Shown here: positions 33,843-43,959 of the stretch, piece after piece
Layout: each line of letters begins with the position of its first letter
Position numbering within the stretch: the first letter of the stretch is position 1
NCBI RefSeq assembly: GCF_000149955.1
Contig: NC_030989.1
Span: 2,737,839 to 2,801,838, forward strand
DNA: 64,000 bases
Direction of reading: 5' to 3'
From: Fusarium oxysporum f. sp. lycopersici 4287
Taxonomy: Eukaryota > Ascomycota > Sordariomycetes > Hypocreales > Nectriaceae
Notes under the pieces: model-generated
Seen by the model: the letters and a program-made list of their open reading frames with translations, nothing else
The model's database searches: none
Told to the model about the DNA's origin: nothing
Program-made: the position numbers and the translations under genes

Positions 33843-35384
33843 ATGTCATCGAGCAGATATCTCAGAAATGTTACGCGCCTGGTATCCGGAAGATCAGGTT
33901 GCTCTGTTACCTCAATATCAGAGCTTCCGAAGTACCCGACTTCTGTGGCGCGAAAGTCGTCTACTCAGGCAGCACCCATACTTCATCAATACCCACCTAC
34001 AACTCTTGAGGATCCGCTCACATTTCCATCAACTACGTATAATACTATCGATGAGAACGTGAAGGTTGAAGTGGAGGAAATCGCCGGTTATGATGCTTCG
34101 CGATTTTATCCGGTCCGAATCGGGGAAGTCTTCCAAGGCCGGTATCAAGCGGTGACGAAGCTCGGCTTCGGAAGCTCATCCACAATATGGCTTGCCCAAG
34201 ATTTAAGGTAAGTCAATAAGATAGTTTACGATCGTGGGTACTCAGCTCATTTGAGATACAGAGACCGCAAATATGTCGCTCTCAAGATCTACGTCCATAC
34301 GTCCCGCAATCACCGAGAAATTCCCGTATACGAAACATTGTCACCAATCCTCGGCAAGACCAGACACCATGGAGGGGGAAACATCCGGATATTTTTAGAC
34401 TCGTTCGAAATGAGCGGGCCTAATGGTCGTCATAAGGTACTGGTACTTGAAGGTACACAAATGAGTCTGCGTGACTACAAGGAAATCTTTCGAACAGATG
34501 GATTTGATGAAAATTTCGTCAAAAGAGCAGTCAAGGGGCTATTGAAGGCTCTTGACTTTCTTCACACGGAAGCACAGTTAGTACACACAGGTTAGTCCTG
34601 GTTTGCGATTATTTGTCTATTTATATTCCTAACATTGCAGACATTCACCCCGGGAACCTATTGCTAGGCCTTGACGACGATTCACAGCTCCAACCTCTGG
34701 TGTCCATGGCCTTTAAATTACCTGTCGCACGAAAGCAAGTCTTAGAATGTCGAACAATCTACCTCTCAAAAGTCATGCGCCCAAGGCCAGGTCCAATCCT
34801 ATTATCAGACTTTGGCGAGGCGAGGACCGGACTGGGACCACACGCTGGCGACATTATGCCGCTTTCATATCGCGCACCGGAAGTCATTATGAGCATGCCA
34901 TGGAACCATTCTGTGGATATCTGGAGCGTTGGTCTGACCGCTTGGGATCTTTTCGGCATGAATCGGTTGTTCACGGCGAGGGATGGAGATGGAGAAATGA
35001 GCGATGCAGCGCATCTAGCCGAACTCATGGCAACGCTAGGTCCGCCACCCCGGAAGTTTCTGCAGAGGAACTCTGGGAGAGCGGCTGACTTTTGGGACGA
35101 GCAAGGTAATCGGGACAGGAAACTTGAATGGTTTTAAAGACGCCTACTGACATAATGTAGTAGGCAAATGGAAAGGACTCGCACCTATCCCCAAGAACCG
35201 CTCTCTGGAAGAGCTTGAGACGAAGCTTGGGGACAGCTCGGCTTTCATTGCATTTCTACGGCGCATTTTAACTTGGATGCCAGAAGATAGACCTACTGCG
35301 AAGGTGCTACTACAGGATCCGTGGTTAATGACTGAGAGCAGTACTAGTGCGAAAGCTGAGTCGCTGGGTGCTGAGGGGCAGTAA
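33843..35384 (+). CDS. SRPK-like protein kinase
   Basis: A 460-residue kinase of the CMGC/SRPK type. Exons are 33843-34207, 34262-34590, 34641-35105 and 35161-35384; every intron is 50-55 bp and the frame is open. The kinase landmarks are a Gly-rich loop KLGFGSSSTIW, the ATP-anchoring VALKIYV (Lys), and the catalytic loop VHTDIHPGNLL. HTD followed by H-P-G-N replaces the usual HRD-L-K-x-x-N but keeps Asp and Asn. Then come SDFGEA (DFG) and YRAPEVIM (APE). Sequence after DFG through VDIWSVGLTAWDLF is typical of subdomain IX. The first about 60 residues are a low-complexity leader, perhaps mitochondrial or disordered. SRPKs phosphorylate SR splicing factors; fungal expanded copies are uncharacterised. 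The last intron has a tandem TAGTAG acceptor. Confidence 0.9.
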
Positions 35385-35668
35385 TGCTAAAGGAGCAGAT
35401 CCGGAGTTGAACGAACTCTACAAGGCGGGAGACCAAGAGGTCAATTCTCACTAAATAAACGCTGGACATTCCTCTATCTAGAGTACAAAATCATGATAAT
35501 GTTGTCATGGGTTTAGGCATGCTATCATATGGCTAGAAATTGAGAGTACTTAGGTATAGAAAGGTTTATTGCAGTATGAAGCGATGCCTGTTGTATGGAA
35601 CTATATATAGAGATAAATTTACCGAGAATCGAACAAGTCAAAGAAATAAACGATAGAAGTTGACCCTA

Positions 35669-38191
35669 TCACCAAGCTTTGCCCGAAATAGATTTCTTCT
35701 TCGTAGCGCCCCTGAGCCTCCCAAAGAAATTCCCTCCCATAACCGCCGTCCTTGCAACAGTTTCATCCCTCTCCCTATGCCCTTCACACTTCCTCGGCGC
35801 CACCCGCCCTTGACTCTCCCAATAAAACCTCGACACATCAAACTCATGATGCGTCCCCGGCGCCACGCAAATAACCTTCTCCTTCGTAGCTTCCAGCTGC
35901 GGCCAGCAAGTATCACACCAATTACAGCCCGGAAACTCCTCTGACTTATTTGCGTTTGTGACTTGAATGATCCTTCCACAGAGCTTGTTGGAGCAGCATG
36001 CTGTTGAGTCGATGGTAGGCCACCATTCACGGAAAGAAGCCTTTTCGGATGATATCATTGATGCTTTGCTCTTAAGCTCGAGCTGAGTGCAGATTTCGTT
36101 GCAGACATGGGTTGCGAAAAAGAATTTGAAGCCTTCTCGTCCGAGGTTTGTGTCTGCGAGTTTGAAGCGTTCTGGATCGAGGGTGTGAATAGCTGGGTCT
36201 GTGAGGACGTGGCCTACGCCTTGGAGGTCGCAGACCAGAAAGCTTCCCCATGATCGTTCGTAGGTGAAGTGTGAGAAGGCCTGTGCTGCTTTGTTGAATT
36301 CATCGTCTGGGTTGTCCTCGTTAACATAGCTGCAGTTATTGTTGTACTTGACATAGTCACCCTCAATAAAGGGTTCAAGGGAGATGTAATCGGTACCGGA
36401 ATCGCCAGATTTTCCCTTCAGGCATGATGTGACGATAAAGTCGATCGAATGCTTATCGTCTGTCAAAGCGTTGAACTCTAAAGCAAATGCCTTGCAGAGA
36501 GCTTGGCAGCGCATGTCCTCGGCCAAATGCGCAAGCCGCTTTCCACCACGCTTAAACGACTTGACGACGTAGGGGTTTGTGGAATGCGTCGTCTTGGCGC
36601 AGTATGCAAGACGCAGAGCGCCTTGAGCGAAGGGCATGCGACGTTTGTGAACGTTAAGCTCCATGACACTCAACTTAATGTTATCATCGTGAGCCATCAT
36701 GTCATTAAGTGTACCAGAGCGATGAATCACAGTATCCGGACTGAAGCCTTCGACAACGAGCTTATCTTCAAACCAGCTCTGGTCAGACCACTTCTTCTCA
36801 ACGTCTTCAAGAATTGCTTCGCTCTGCTTTTCGTTGAACTCGTCATCTTCCGCTTCGCCGATGGCGTCAAGATGAGACATTTGAGCAGTCTTGGTTCCCT
36901 TTTCGCCAGTTCGAGAAGAAGACTCTGACATTCGAACAGCGGTGCGTGAAGCAGAGCTTGTAACGCTCTTGACTACGAGGTGACGAAGGGCACTGTACGT
37001 AGTGCCCAGCTCAGCTTCTTCAAAGAGCAGACCACCCTTCGCAGTACCCTTGGAACTCGCACCAAGAACACTACTCCTCGGCCCGGAGTTTGCTTTCAAA
37101 GCTTCCCGGTAATGCGGGTTCGACTTCAAAAGCTTACAGTCTGCTGAAGCAGCAGCGTATTCCTGGAGGAACACGTATGCCATCTTGTCAGTCGCACTCA
37201 AGATACGGAGAAGAGCGTAGTTGAGATTCAGACCGATCATCTGCTTCAGAAGAGGCTGATACTGAAGCTTGTGCGGTTCACTTCCAGGAGTGTAGTAGTC
37301 ATCGCTCTTCTCAGCCCAGCTGTGAAAGATATTCCCGTGAGGCGGGGCATCAGCGATGTGAATGATACATCTGGTCTGATTCTTCCAAGAAGCATTGATG
37401 GCCTGTTGGATACCACCAAGGACATCTTCAGGTGCATCACCGCCACCCCGAGCTTTCAACTTATCAATGAAGCCCCTCACTTTCTCCACATCAGTAGTGA
37501 AGTCGATGAACTGAATGTGATTCTTATCACAGTGGTCTTTATAACTGACCACCGCAATCCTCACCTCCGCCTCATTATAGAACGTCTCGGTAATATCCTG
37601 CATAATCTTCTTGACCTGCTCCTTAGCAGCTGCAATGAACGGACCCATGGAAGAGGTAGTATCCATGAGAAAGAGAAGGTCCGTGGCACAAGCTGCCTTG
37701 AACATTCCCTCGTTGGGAGTTCTTTTCATTTGGGCTGCAGCTTGAGCTTCCCGTTTGAGTTCGAGAACACGAAGTCTGGCTTCTGCGGCGGAAAGGCCTG
37801 TAAGACCTGCCTCGCGCTTGAGACGATCGTTTATAGTGCGCTCCTGCTGCATTGCACGGCGAAGATCAGCGCGTTCGATCTCCATCTGGCGGAGACGTTC
37901 GCGGGTGCCGGATGAGGTAGCGTTGGATGTTCCGGAGTCACCGGGGTTTCGGAGACGCTGGAGAGCGCCAGCGATGGGCGGGACGGATCTAGGTTCATCG
38001 CTGCGGCTTGGAGCTGCGCGGTCTCTGCTTGGGGGATAGGGAGGGAGGATGGTAGATGCTGAAGATGCTGAAGATGCAGTGGAGGTTGCGGACGAGGTGT
38101 CGCGGACTGGGTCAGTCAGGGCACGAATGTCTCGTGTCTCTCCATCATTTCCAGTAGAACCTGGTGGTGAGTATGGTGGAGGGGCACTCAT
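35669..38191 (-). CDS. VWA-domain atypical alpha-kinase (VwkA-like)
   Basis: An intronless 840-residue protein. The start is the ATG giving MSAPPPYSPP, five codons inside the longest frame. Order of parts: a Pro/Ser-rich N-terminus; a coiled-coil region near residues 85-150; a von Willebrand A domain with the metal site D-T-T-S-S in LLFLMDTTSSMGPF and GGGDAPEDVLGGIQQA; a linker; and a C-terminal alpha-kinase domain. The kinase shows YVVKSFKRGGKR (ATP Lys), WGSFLVCDLQGVGHVLTDP (the D-L-Q-G-V-G loop), the Gly-rich ADTNLGREGF, and the Zn-binding H-V-C-N-E-I-C. A further C-x2-C-type tail (GCNWCDTCW) may bind zinc. Alpha-kinases of this class (Dictyostelium VwkA, EF2 kinase relatives) phosphorylate Ser/Thr, VwkA acting on myosin-related processes. 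The fungal target is unknown. It converges with the SRPK-like gene, stops 284 bp apart. Confidence 0.92.
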   Translation of the reverse strand: MSAPPPYSPPGSTGNDGETRDIRALTDPVRDTSSATSTASSASSASTILPPYPPSRDRAAPSRSDEPRSVPPIAGALQRLRNPGDSGTSNATSSGTRERLRQMEIERADLRRAMQQERTINDRLKREAGLTGLSAAEARLRVLELKREAQAAAQMKRTPNEGMFKAACATDLLFLMDTTSSMGPFIAAAKEQVKKIMQDITETFYNEAEVRIAVVSYKDHCDKNHIQFIDFTTDVEKVRGFIDKLKARGGGDAPEDVLGGIQQAINASWKNQTRCIIHIADAPPHGNIFHSWAEKSDDYYTPGSEPHKLQYQPLLKQMIGLNLNYALLRILSATDKMAYVFLQEYAAASADCKLLKSNPHYREALKANSGPRSSVLGASSKGTAKGGLLFEEAELGTTYSALRHLVVKSVTSSASRTAVRMSESSSRTGEKGTKTAQMSHLDAIGEAEDDEFNEKQSEAILEDVEKKWSDQSWFEDKLVVEGFSPDTVIHRSGTLNDMMAHDDNIKLSVMELNVHKRRMPFAQGALRLAYCAKTTHSTNPYVVKSFKRGGKRLAHLAEDMRCQALCKAFALEFNALTDDKHSIDFIVTSCLKGKSGDSGTDYISLEPFIEGDYVKYNNNCSYVNEDNPDDEFNKAAQAFSHFTYERSWGSFLVCDLQGVGHVLTDPAIHTLDPERFKLADTNLGREGFKFFFATHVCNEICTQLELKSKASMISSEKASFREWWPTIDSTACCSNKLCGRIIQVTNANKSEEFPGCNWCDTCWPQLEATKEKVICVAPGTHHEFDVSRFYWESQGRVAPRKCEGHRERDETVARTAVMGGNFFGRLRGATKKKSISGKAW

Positions 38192-39101
38192 TTTGGTATG
38201 TTGCAATGAATCGGACTACTTGATGGATATCGCTGTTCTGTATTGGAAGCAATATATATATTCAGCCCATCTAAACTCATGTTACTATTTCCATACCCGC
38301 TACCGAAGTCGATCAACCTACTCCTCATTATCGCAATGCTAGGCTCTTTCGGAAATCTAGTGTGTCCTCTTCGCCCGATAAGGCTTCCTTCGCGCATCGA
38401 CATATCAAACGCAACTCCACTGAAGCCTCCATATGAACCGGGCGTTTGTTAGGCCTCAATTCCGCGCCGTTATTCCCATTCCGCATAATCGGGTCCAATC
38501 ACAGCCCCTGGTGTCTTGCCCCTTTGAGAGCTGATCGGCACGAACTTCCCTGTTGGTCTAGATTGACCAATCACGTCAATGCACGAATTCGCCCTGTTTG
38601 AGGGTGTAGTCCTGAAAACGCCGTGTCTGCCTGATGGAGGCGGTGTTTTGGTGGAGTCATGTCGGTCGCCCATTGAGTTACAGCTTGGAACTTGAGCATG
38701 AACATTACAGGGGTTGACGCCCGAGAGCAGTTAATTGATAACATTAGACTTGGAGCTTGTGAATTGAGATTCTGAGAATGCCTGGGGCGGGGTTCATCAC
38801 CAGAGACATCGCCAAGTTGCCCGAGTCAAACTATCTTCCGTCTGTCAGCCCATTATTCGGAGGTGCCTATATGGGGATCTCAAATAGAGCCTTATCTGTT
38901 ATACGAGGCTGATTGTTTGTAAATCATTGTGGTAAAACGTCGGTTTGGACGGTGCCGCATTTTCTTCGCTCATTATCGGCCTCAACACCATCTTTCTCAT
39001 TGCACTCTTCACTTCCATTTGAGACCTGCCATTGATCTCAGTACCTTTTATGATTCTTCAATCGTCAACATCACCTTTTTCTTGACCAACGAGGCATCAT
39101 C
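38192..39101. promoter_or_regulatory. Divergent promoter region
   Basis: 910 bp between the VWA/alpha-kinase gene and the ankyrin-type gene, without coding frames. The 100 bp before the ankyrin-type ATG are pyrimidine-rich (ACCATCTTTCTCATTGC type), a usual fungal leader. No specific regulator site was assigned. Confidence 0.4.
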
Positions 39102-42100
39102 ATGGCAGATCCTCGACGTGCAGAATGGTTCCTCTCCAAAACCTCTCTTCAACCCCCTCCCCGTCTCGGCCGTCTAACCGAACCACCCGCCCAAGATTTC
39201 CTCCCATTCACCACTACCAACCGCGATGCAGCTCGCCAGCTCCTCGTACAACAGAGAACATCAGATCCCAACTACAAACCTCCAGATCGACAAAAGCGAC
39301 ATCTCTTCCGCTCCAAAGAACAAAAAGTTGAAGCCTGCAACACTTCACAATGGAGCTTTACGAAACACGAAGTCGCGAAAGCCTTTGATGTCTTATTGGC
39401 ACAGGAGACACTTCCACCAGCTGGTGTTGCGCAAGCTCTTTTGTTGAATACGACACTGACGTCATTGGATGAACTTTGGGGTCATTTGAATGATGCGCAG
39501 TTGGAGAAGAGGATGAAGAGGAATAGAATGAGCGAGATCTTGAGCTTCGATTCAAATAGCATGACGTGGTTGGATACGGCGACTTCTCGTGATAACTTCA
39601 ACTATGTTCACTTGTTGTGCCAAACACAAGCGAGCCAAGGAGTCTTGAACAGGGCGTTTGGCGTGGCCTTGTCCAGATCATCTCTCGAGTCTATGAAGCT
39701 TCTGTTGAGCTTTGGAGCTGTGGCATCCGGTTGCCAAGATCTCATCAGCCAGCATATTCGAGCCAGGAACTTGGAGTTGGTGAGTTTGCTACTATCAGCA
39801 CCTAACTCAATGGCTCCCTCGGATTGGAAAGCATGCCTTGAACAAGATTTCGCAAGGGCAGAAGCAGGAGAAGCTTTGTCTCTCTCATTTATTCTCCTGC
39901 TCCTATCCCACCGCCCAGAGCTGGTATCGGAGTCCTTTCTTCTTAGTGCACTAAGACTACAGAGCTACCAAGCCACAGCTGTGATATTGGGCTACGCATA
40001 CTCCAATCAGGTCTTCTTCGCCATTCGTCACCAGGTCTGCGAAATCATTTCTCAATACCAGAATGGTAACCAGAGACTAGCCTTCTTTACTCTCCTATCT
40101 CATTCTGGTCTTGTTGGAGACAACTTGGTCACTCGAGAAGAGCTTGTCAGGGAAGTACTCGCTCGCCACTTACCACTTGTCAATCTGCTTGTGCATGCTG
40201 GTGTCGCGGTTGATGTCCCTCCACACAATGCTTTGAAATGGGCTGTCTCACAACTAGACTTTGGCATGCTAGAAATTCTTAGACACGGGAATCTTTTGTC
40301 GCCTGCATCCCAAGTACTGGGCTACCTGCCCGATAACATCCCAGAGCCTGACATGGTCCATTTCATGAACATGTTTGGATCTATGGGTCTGGGAGGACAA
40401 CAGCTTGACTCATGCCTAGTGCGTGCTGCGCAGAGAAAACAACAACACCTTGTCGAAACTCTGCTCCATTACGGCGCATCCGTTGAGGCTAAGGAGGCTG
40501 CTGCCATCCGCGCAGCTATCATATCTGCTGATCTGTATGTGCTCAGCGTGCTTCTACAAGGGCAGTGTGCATCGGCTATACTTTCAACGCTTATTCCTAC
40601 CGCCATGGAGATATCACCAAGAACCATAAGGTTCGGTGTGATGCAATGTCTCATTAGAAAAGGTATTGAAAGACAATCACTTGGCGCCGCTCTGCTACAG
40701 CTCATGTTTGAAGAGGGCGATATCGACTCTGACCTCATCAAGCTTCTTATCGACAATGGTGCGCCGCTGGATTCTACCTCAGACGTTGATACTTCGCCAC
40801 TTATACAGGCTACGAAGAAAGGAGATGTCACAGTCCTAAACATGCTCTGCAGCGCGAAGCCCACGGCGGAGGAATTGGCTGCTGCTCTTCCCTTTGCGTT
40901 CAACACCATTGCGGCCTTTGGCTACGATGTTGCGCTTGAGCTAATGACCCTGCTTCTCAAGCAAGGCGCATCTGGTCCGCCAGTACACGAAACACTTCTT
41001 AAGGCAATTACATCAGACGTACCACTCGACTTTGTGCAGTTGTTGATCGAGCACGGCGCTAATGTCAACTATGCATTTGGTCAGGCTTTCGTGCGAGCCA
41101 TTGAGATGGACAAGTCTTCACTTCTGGAGCTGCTTTGCTCGTCGTCCCCGCCAGACCAAATAACCGCTCATGCAGTTCTACCAATACTCATCGACCCAAA
41201 GCACTACAACCTCTCTAACATTGAGCTCTTCCTGAGCGCTGCTTCACGGGCTACTCCAAAGCCATCACTCACAAATACCTATGCTCTCATCAAAGACCAT
41301 CCACAACGTTCAGAGCTCTTACCGTGTCTTCTTCGCCATGGTCTAGACATCAATGAAGAATCTGGTATGATTCTCTGTCTCGCTGTCCGAGAACACGACA
41401 TGGATCTCATCAAGTCAATTCTTGCTCTCGACCCGAGTGCCTCTACGCTCTCCAACGCCTTTCGCGAGGCATGTCAAGTCGAAGATTCAGATTTGAAACT
41501 TGATCTTATGGAGCGCCTACTAGGAAAGGCTTCTCCAGCTGAGATAGGACAGTCTAAAGCACTGCTGCAAGAAACCCAAGCCGCTCTCGATGGAGACATG
41601 GATGGACTTTGGTTACTCCTAGGCCACAAAGCTAATGTCAACTTCAACAACGGCGAAGCTGTTCAAGCAGCTGCATCGAATAGCGCAGGGTACCCAATTA
41701 TCCTCAACATGCTTCTCTCAGCTGGTGCTACAGACGTTACCGTCGAGGAGGCATTTGACGCTGCTAGCAACGCAGATACACCAGCAAGCATCAAAGCGGG
41801 TATCTTTGGAAGTCTGTTTGCTTTCCACAAAGAGATCTCAGTTGAGATTATATCTCGAGCTTTTGTCAAGGTGCTTGAAAGCCACCCTGATGATGAGCAC
41901 CTCCCAAACCTGTTATTAGAGCATGGTGCTGGTGCTCAAGTACAGCTCGCGACACTGGAGGCTGCAGCTGAAGCATCTCAAGGCGGAGTGTTTCTGAAGC
42001 TTCTGCGACAGGTCTCCGACTATACCATGCGTAATGAGATTTTCGAGTATATCCGAATGCACACTAGCATGGAGTCGGCGCATAGACACGAGGCCTACGA

Positions 42101-43751
42101 GACCCTCCTGAAGCAAGGTATAGCCGAATCCCAGATCTCTGATGCCCTTGTAGTGTCAATTAAGAACGATCCTACTAATCGGGAAATTCCTATGTTGCTC
42201 CTCAACAACGGCGCCCAGGTCAACTATAAGAATAACGAAGCGTTCGCCGCAGCATTTCAGTCCCGAAACTTGGAGATGTTCGAACTCCTTTGCTGTTACC
42301 TCGTGAAAGGCGAACATGATGAAGCAGCGAAGCTCGTCTTTGAGCATCCATATCTACGAGAGAATCCTTCCGTTACTGTTGATCAGACTGTTCGCGCGAA
42401 TATCTACAGGAGTGTTCTAACTTGCAACATTGACCCCAAGAGCATCTACACTACGCTCGTTCACTTCCTCGATTCACCGGAATCCAGCCTTCCCATCGTG
42501 GAACTTCTGCTCCAACATGGCGCCAATCCCAACGACGAGGATGGGCATTGCTTCTACCTCGCAGCACGACACAAAGAGGAATCTCACTTCCGAGCATTGT
42601 GCAAATACGCAGAACTATCCATTGTCCTACCCACGCTTTCACGCCGCATTGTGAAAGAGCACAACGTGACGCGATGGTTCAAAATCTGTCTTGAGATGCA
42701 GCCATCCCAAATTGCCGGACTGTCAGACCAGCTTTTGTATCAGTGTATACGCAAGTTTCCGAATGGTACTGATTGTCTGGATGTACTGTTAGGGGCGGGC
42801 TTGTCGCCTTCTGCGACTATTAGTTATCGTCTGCATAAGAATTGGGTGGAGGAGGAGATTTCGTTGCTTATTTGGTGTCTTGTGTCCTCATTGAAAACAG
42901 GGAATAATGTTATTTTTAAGTTGTTGGAACACGGAAGCAAGGGTAGGCCGAAGCTCCGCGGCTCAATAACTAGTGCTAACTGTATGACAGCTTTGCCAGA
43001 CTACGTGACACCAGACTCCAAGATACCCACCATCTTTCTCACACTCCTCAACAAGTCACGAGCTCCCGTTCTAGAAGCTATGCTCAAGCTTGAAAGCACC
43101 AATGTCCTCAACGAGACCATCTCCGGATCCAAGTTCAGCTCTCTGGCTTCATATCCCAAGAAGCCCAAACTTGAGTTCACAACTCTCTTCGAAGACGACG
43201 ACGAGATCTCACCACGTGAAGCATCACTCTTCCTCGGTAATCTTGACGCCTTCAAGTTACTCAACAAATCCATGCTCCCTGACGACGGCACCCTTCATCT
43301 AGCAGCTCTCCTCGCCCTCCCCGATTTCACAGATTGGCTTCTCGAGACCCACGAGCCAAACTATGAGGAAGAAAACTTTGGCTTCATGGTTCCCCTGGCA
43401 CTAACATGCTACTCCAAACCCTTTCCTTGGTGTAAAGTTGCCAACGAGGAACAAGAGTGGTTTTCTCGCTTAGAGGAGACTATGAAGATTCTGATCCCAA
43501 AAACATTGTCCAGCTGGAGATATCGGCAGAAACTTCCGTTGCATCTTGCACTGGAGAATGGGAGCCAGGTTACTAAGGCTATGTTGAACGTGCTGAATGT
43601 GAGGGGTATCGGGAATAGGGATAAGTATTTGTATACGGATAAGACGGGTATGCATTACTCGCCTTGTGAGTATGTTGAGACGTTTGTGGAGGTTGATGAT
43701 GAGGAGAAGGGCAAACTGGTTAAAATTCTTCAGGAGCATGGTTTAAACTGA
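39102..43751 (+). CDS. Giant ankyrin-type repeat protein (about 1530 aa)
   Basis: An open frame of 1549 residues. Repeats dominate from residue 150 onward, each of about 33-37 residues with an ankyrin-like core, for example LLKLLIDNGAPLDSTSD, LLIEHGANVNYAFGQAFV and LLLQHGANPNDEDGHCFYLA. The N-terminal about 100 residues lack repeats and have a basic patch (PPDRQKRHLFRSKEQK). The likely role is a protein-binding scaffold; no enzymatic domain is visible. Within the frame, 42943-42990 has a perfect intron look (GTAGG donor, GCTAAC branch, GACAG acceptor) and is 48 bp, a multiple of three. Removing it joins the frame and gives 1533 residues. Many repeats are degenerate compared with the consensus, so the fold could also be described as TPR/ankyrin-like, but ankyrin fits best. 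Confidence 0.85.
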   Translation: MADPRRAEWFLSKTSLQPPPRLGRLTEPPAQDFLPFTTTNRDAARQLLVQQRTSDPNYKPPDRQKRHLFRSKEQKVEACNTSQWSFTKHEVAKAFDVLLAQETLPPAGVAQALLLNTTLTSLDELWGHLNDAQLEKRMKRNRMSEILSFDSNSMTWLDTATSRDNFNYVHLLCQTQASQGVLNRAFGVALSRSSLESMKLLLSFGAVASGCQDLISQHIRARNLELVSLLLSAPNSMAPSDWKACLEQDFARAEAGEALSLSFILLLLSHRPELVSESFLLSALRLQSYQATAVILGYAYSNQVFFAIRHQVCEIISQYQNGNQRLAFFTLLSHSGLVGDNLVTREELVREVLARHLPLVNLLVHAGVAVDVPPHNALKWAVSQLDFGMLEILRHGNLLSPASQVLGYLPDNIPEPDMVHFMNMFGSMGLGGQQLDSCLVRAAQRKQQHLVETLLHYGASVEAKEAAAIRAAIISADLYVLSVLLQGQCASAILSTLIPTAMEISPRTIRFGVMQCLIRKGIERQSLGAALLQLMFEEGDIDSDLIKLLIDNGAPLDSTSDVDTSPLIQATKKGDVTVLNMLCSAKPTAEELAAALPFAFNTIAAFGYDVALELMTLLLKQGASGPPVHETLLKAITSDVPLDFVQLLIEHGANVNYAFGQAFVRAIEMDKSSLLELLCSSSPPDQITAHAVLPILIDPKHYNLSNIELFLSAASRATPKPSLTNTYALIKDHPQRSELLPCLLRHGLDINEESGMILCLAVREHDMDLIKSILALDPSASTLSNAFREACQVEDSDLKLDLMERLLGKASPAEIGQSKALLQETQAALDGDMDGLWLLLGHKANVNFNNGEAVQAAASNSAGYPIILNMLLSAGATDVTVEEAFDAASNADTPASIKAGIFGSLFAFHKEISVEIISRAFVKVLESHPDDEHLPNLLLEHGAGAQVQLATLEAAAEASQGGVFLKLLRQVSDYTMRNEIFEYIRMHTSMESAHRHEAYETLLKQGIAESQISDALVVSIKNDPTNREIPMLLLNNGAQVNYKNNEAFAAAFQSRNLEMFELLCCYLVKGEHDEAAKLVFEHPYLRENPSVTVDQTVRANIYRSVLTCNIDPKSIYTTLVHFLDSPESSLPIVELLLQHGANPNDEDGHCFYLAARHKEESHFRALCKYAELSIVLPTLSRRIVKEHNVTRWFKICLEMQPSQIAGLSDQLLYQCIRKFPNGTDCLDVLLGAGLSPSATISYRLHKNWVEEEISLLIWCLVSSLKTGNNVIFKLLEHGSKGRPKLRGSITSANCMTALPDYVTPDSKIPTIFLTLLNKSRAPVLEAMLKLESTNVLNETISGSKFSSLASYPKKPKLEFTTLFEDDDEISPREASLFLGNLDAFKLLNKSMLPDDGTLHLAALLALPDFTDWLLETHEPNYEEENFGFMVPLALTCYSKPFPWCKVANEEQEWFSRLEETMKILIPKTLSSWRYRQKLPLHLALENGSQVTKAMLNVLNVRGIGNRDKYLYTDKTGMHYSPCEYVETFVEVDDEEKGKLVKILQEHGLN
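42943..42990 (+). other. Probable 48-bp in-frame intron in the ankyrin-type gene
   Basis: Begins GTAGGCC and ends TATGACAG, with GCTAAC about 10 bases before the acceptor. Length is 16 codons, so retention keeps the frame open. The 16 encoded residues (G/R/P/S-rich) do not continue the ankyrin pattern. Confidence 0.65.
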
Positions 43752-43959
43752 TTGGGCATGATATATCTATTTTCTTGTATCTATTTGTTCTTTATTTATA
43801 TACCCATGATTTTATATCCTATCAACACATGAGATAGCTGAGGCTCGCATCGCGTGCCTTACCTCGTGGCTACCTCATGCTAAGTTGGGTACTTAGTTAA
43901 CATTCTTGTGAAGTCCATGACTTTCGGACCAAAGCTTGTTGATCTTGTATTTGCATTGG

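Noticed and set aside
37271..37915. 214-codon plus-strand frame inside the VWA/alpha-kinase gene
   Set aside because: Shadow of the minus-strand frame, which carries complete VWA and alpha-kinase motifs.
40469..40909. 146-codon minus-strand frame inside the ankyrin-type gene
   Set aside because: Antisense shadow; repeats on the plus strand are continuous.
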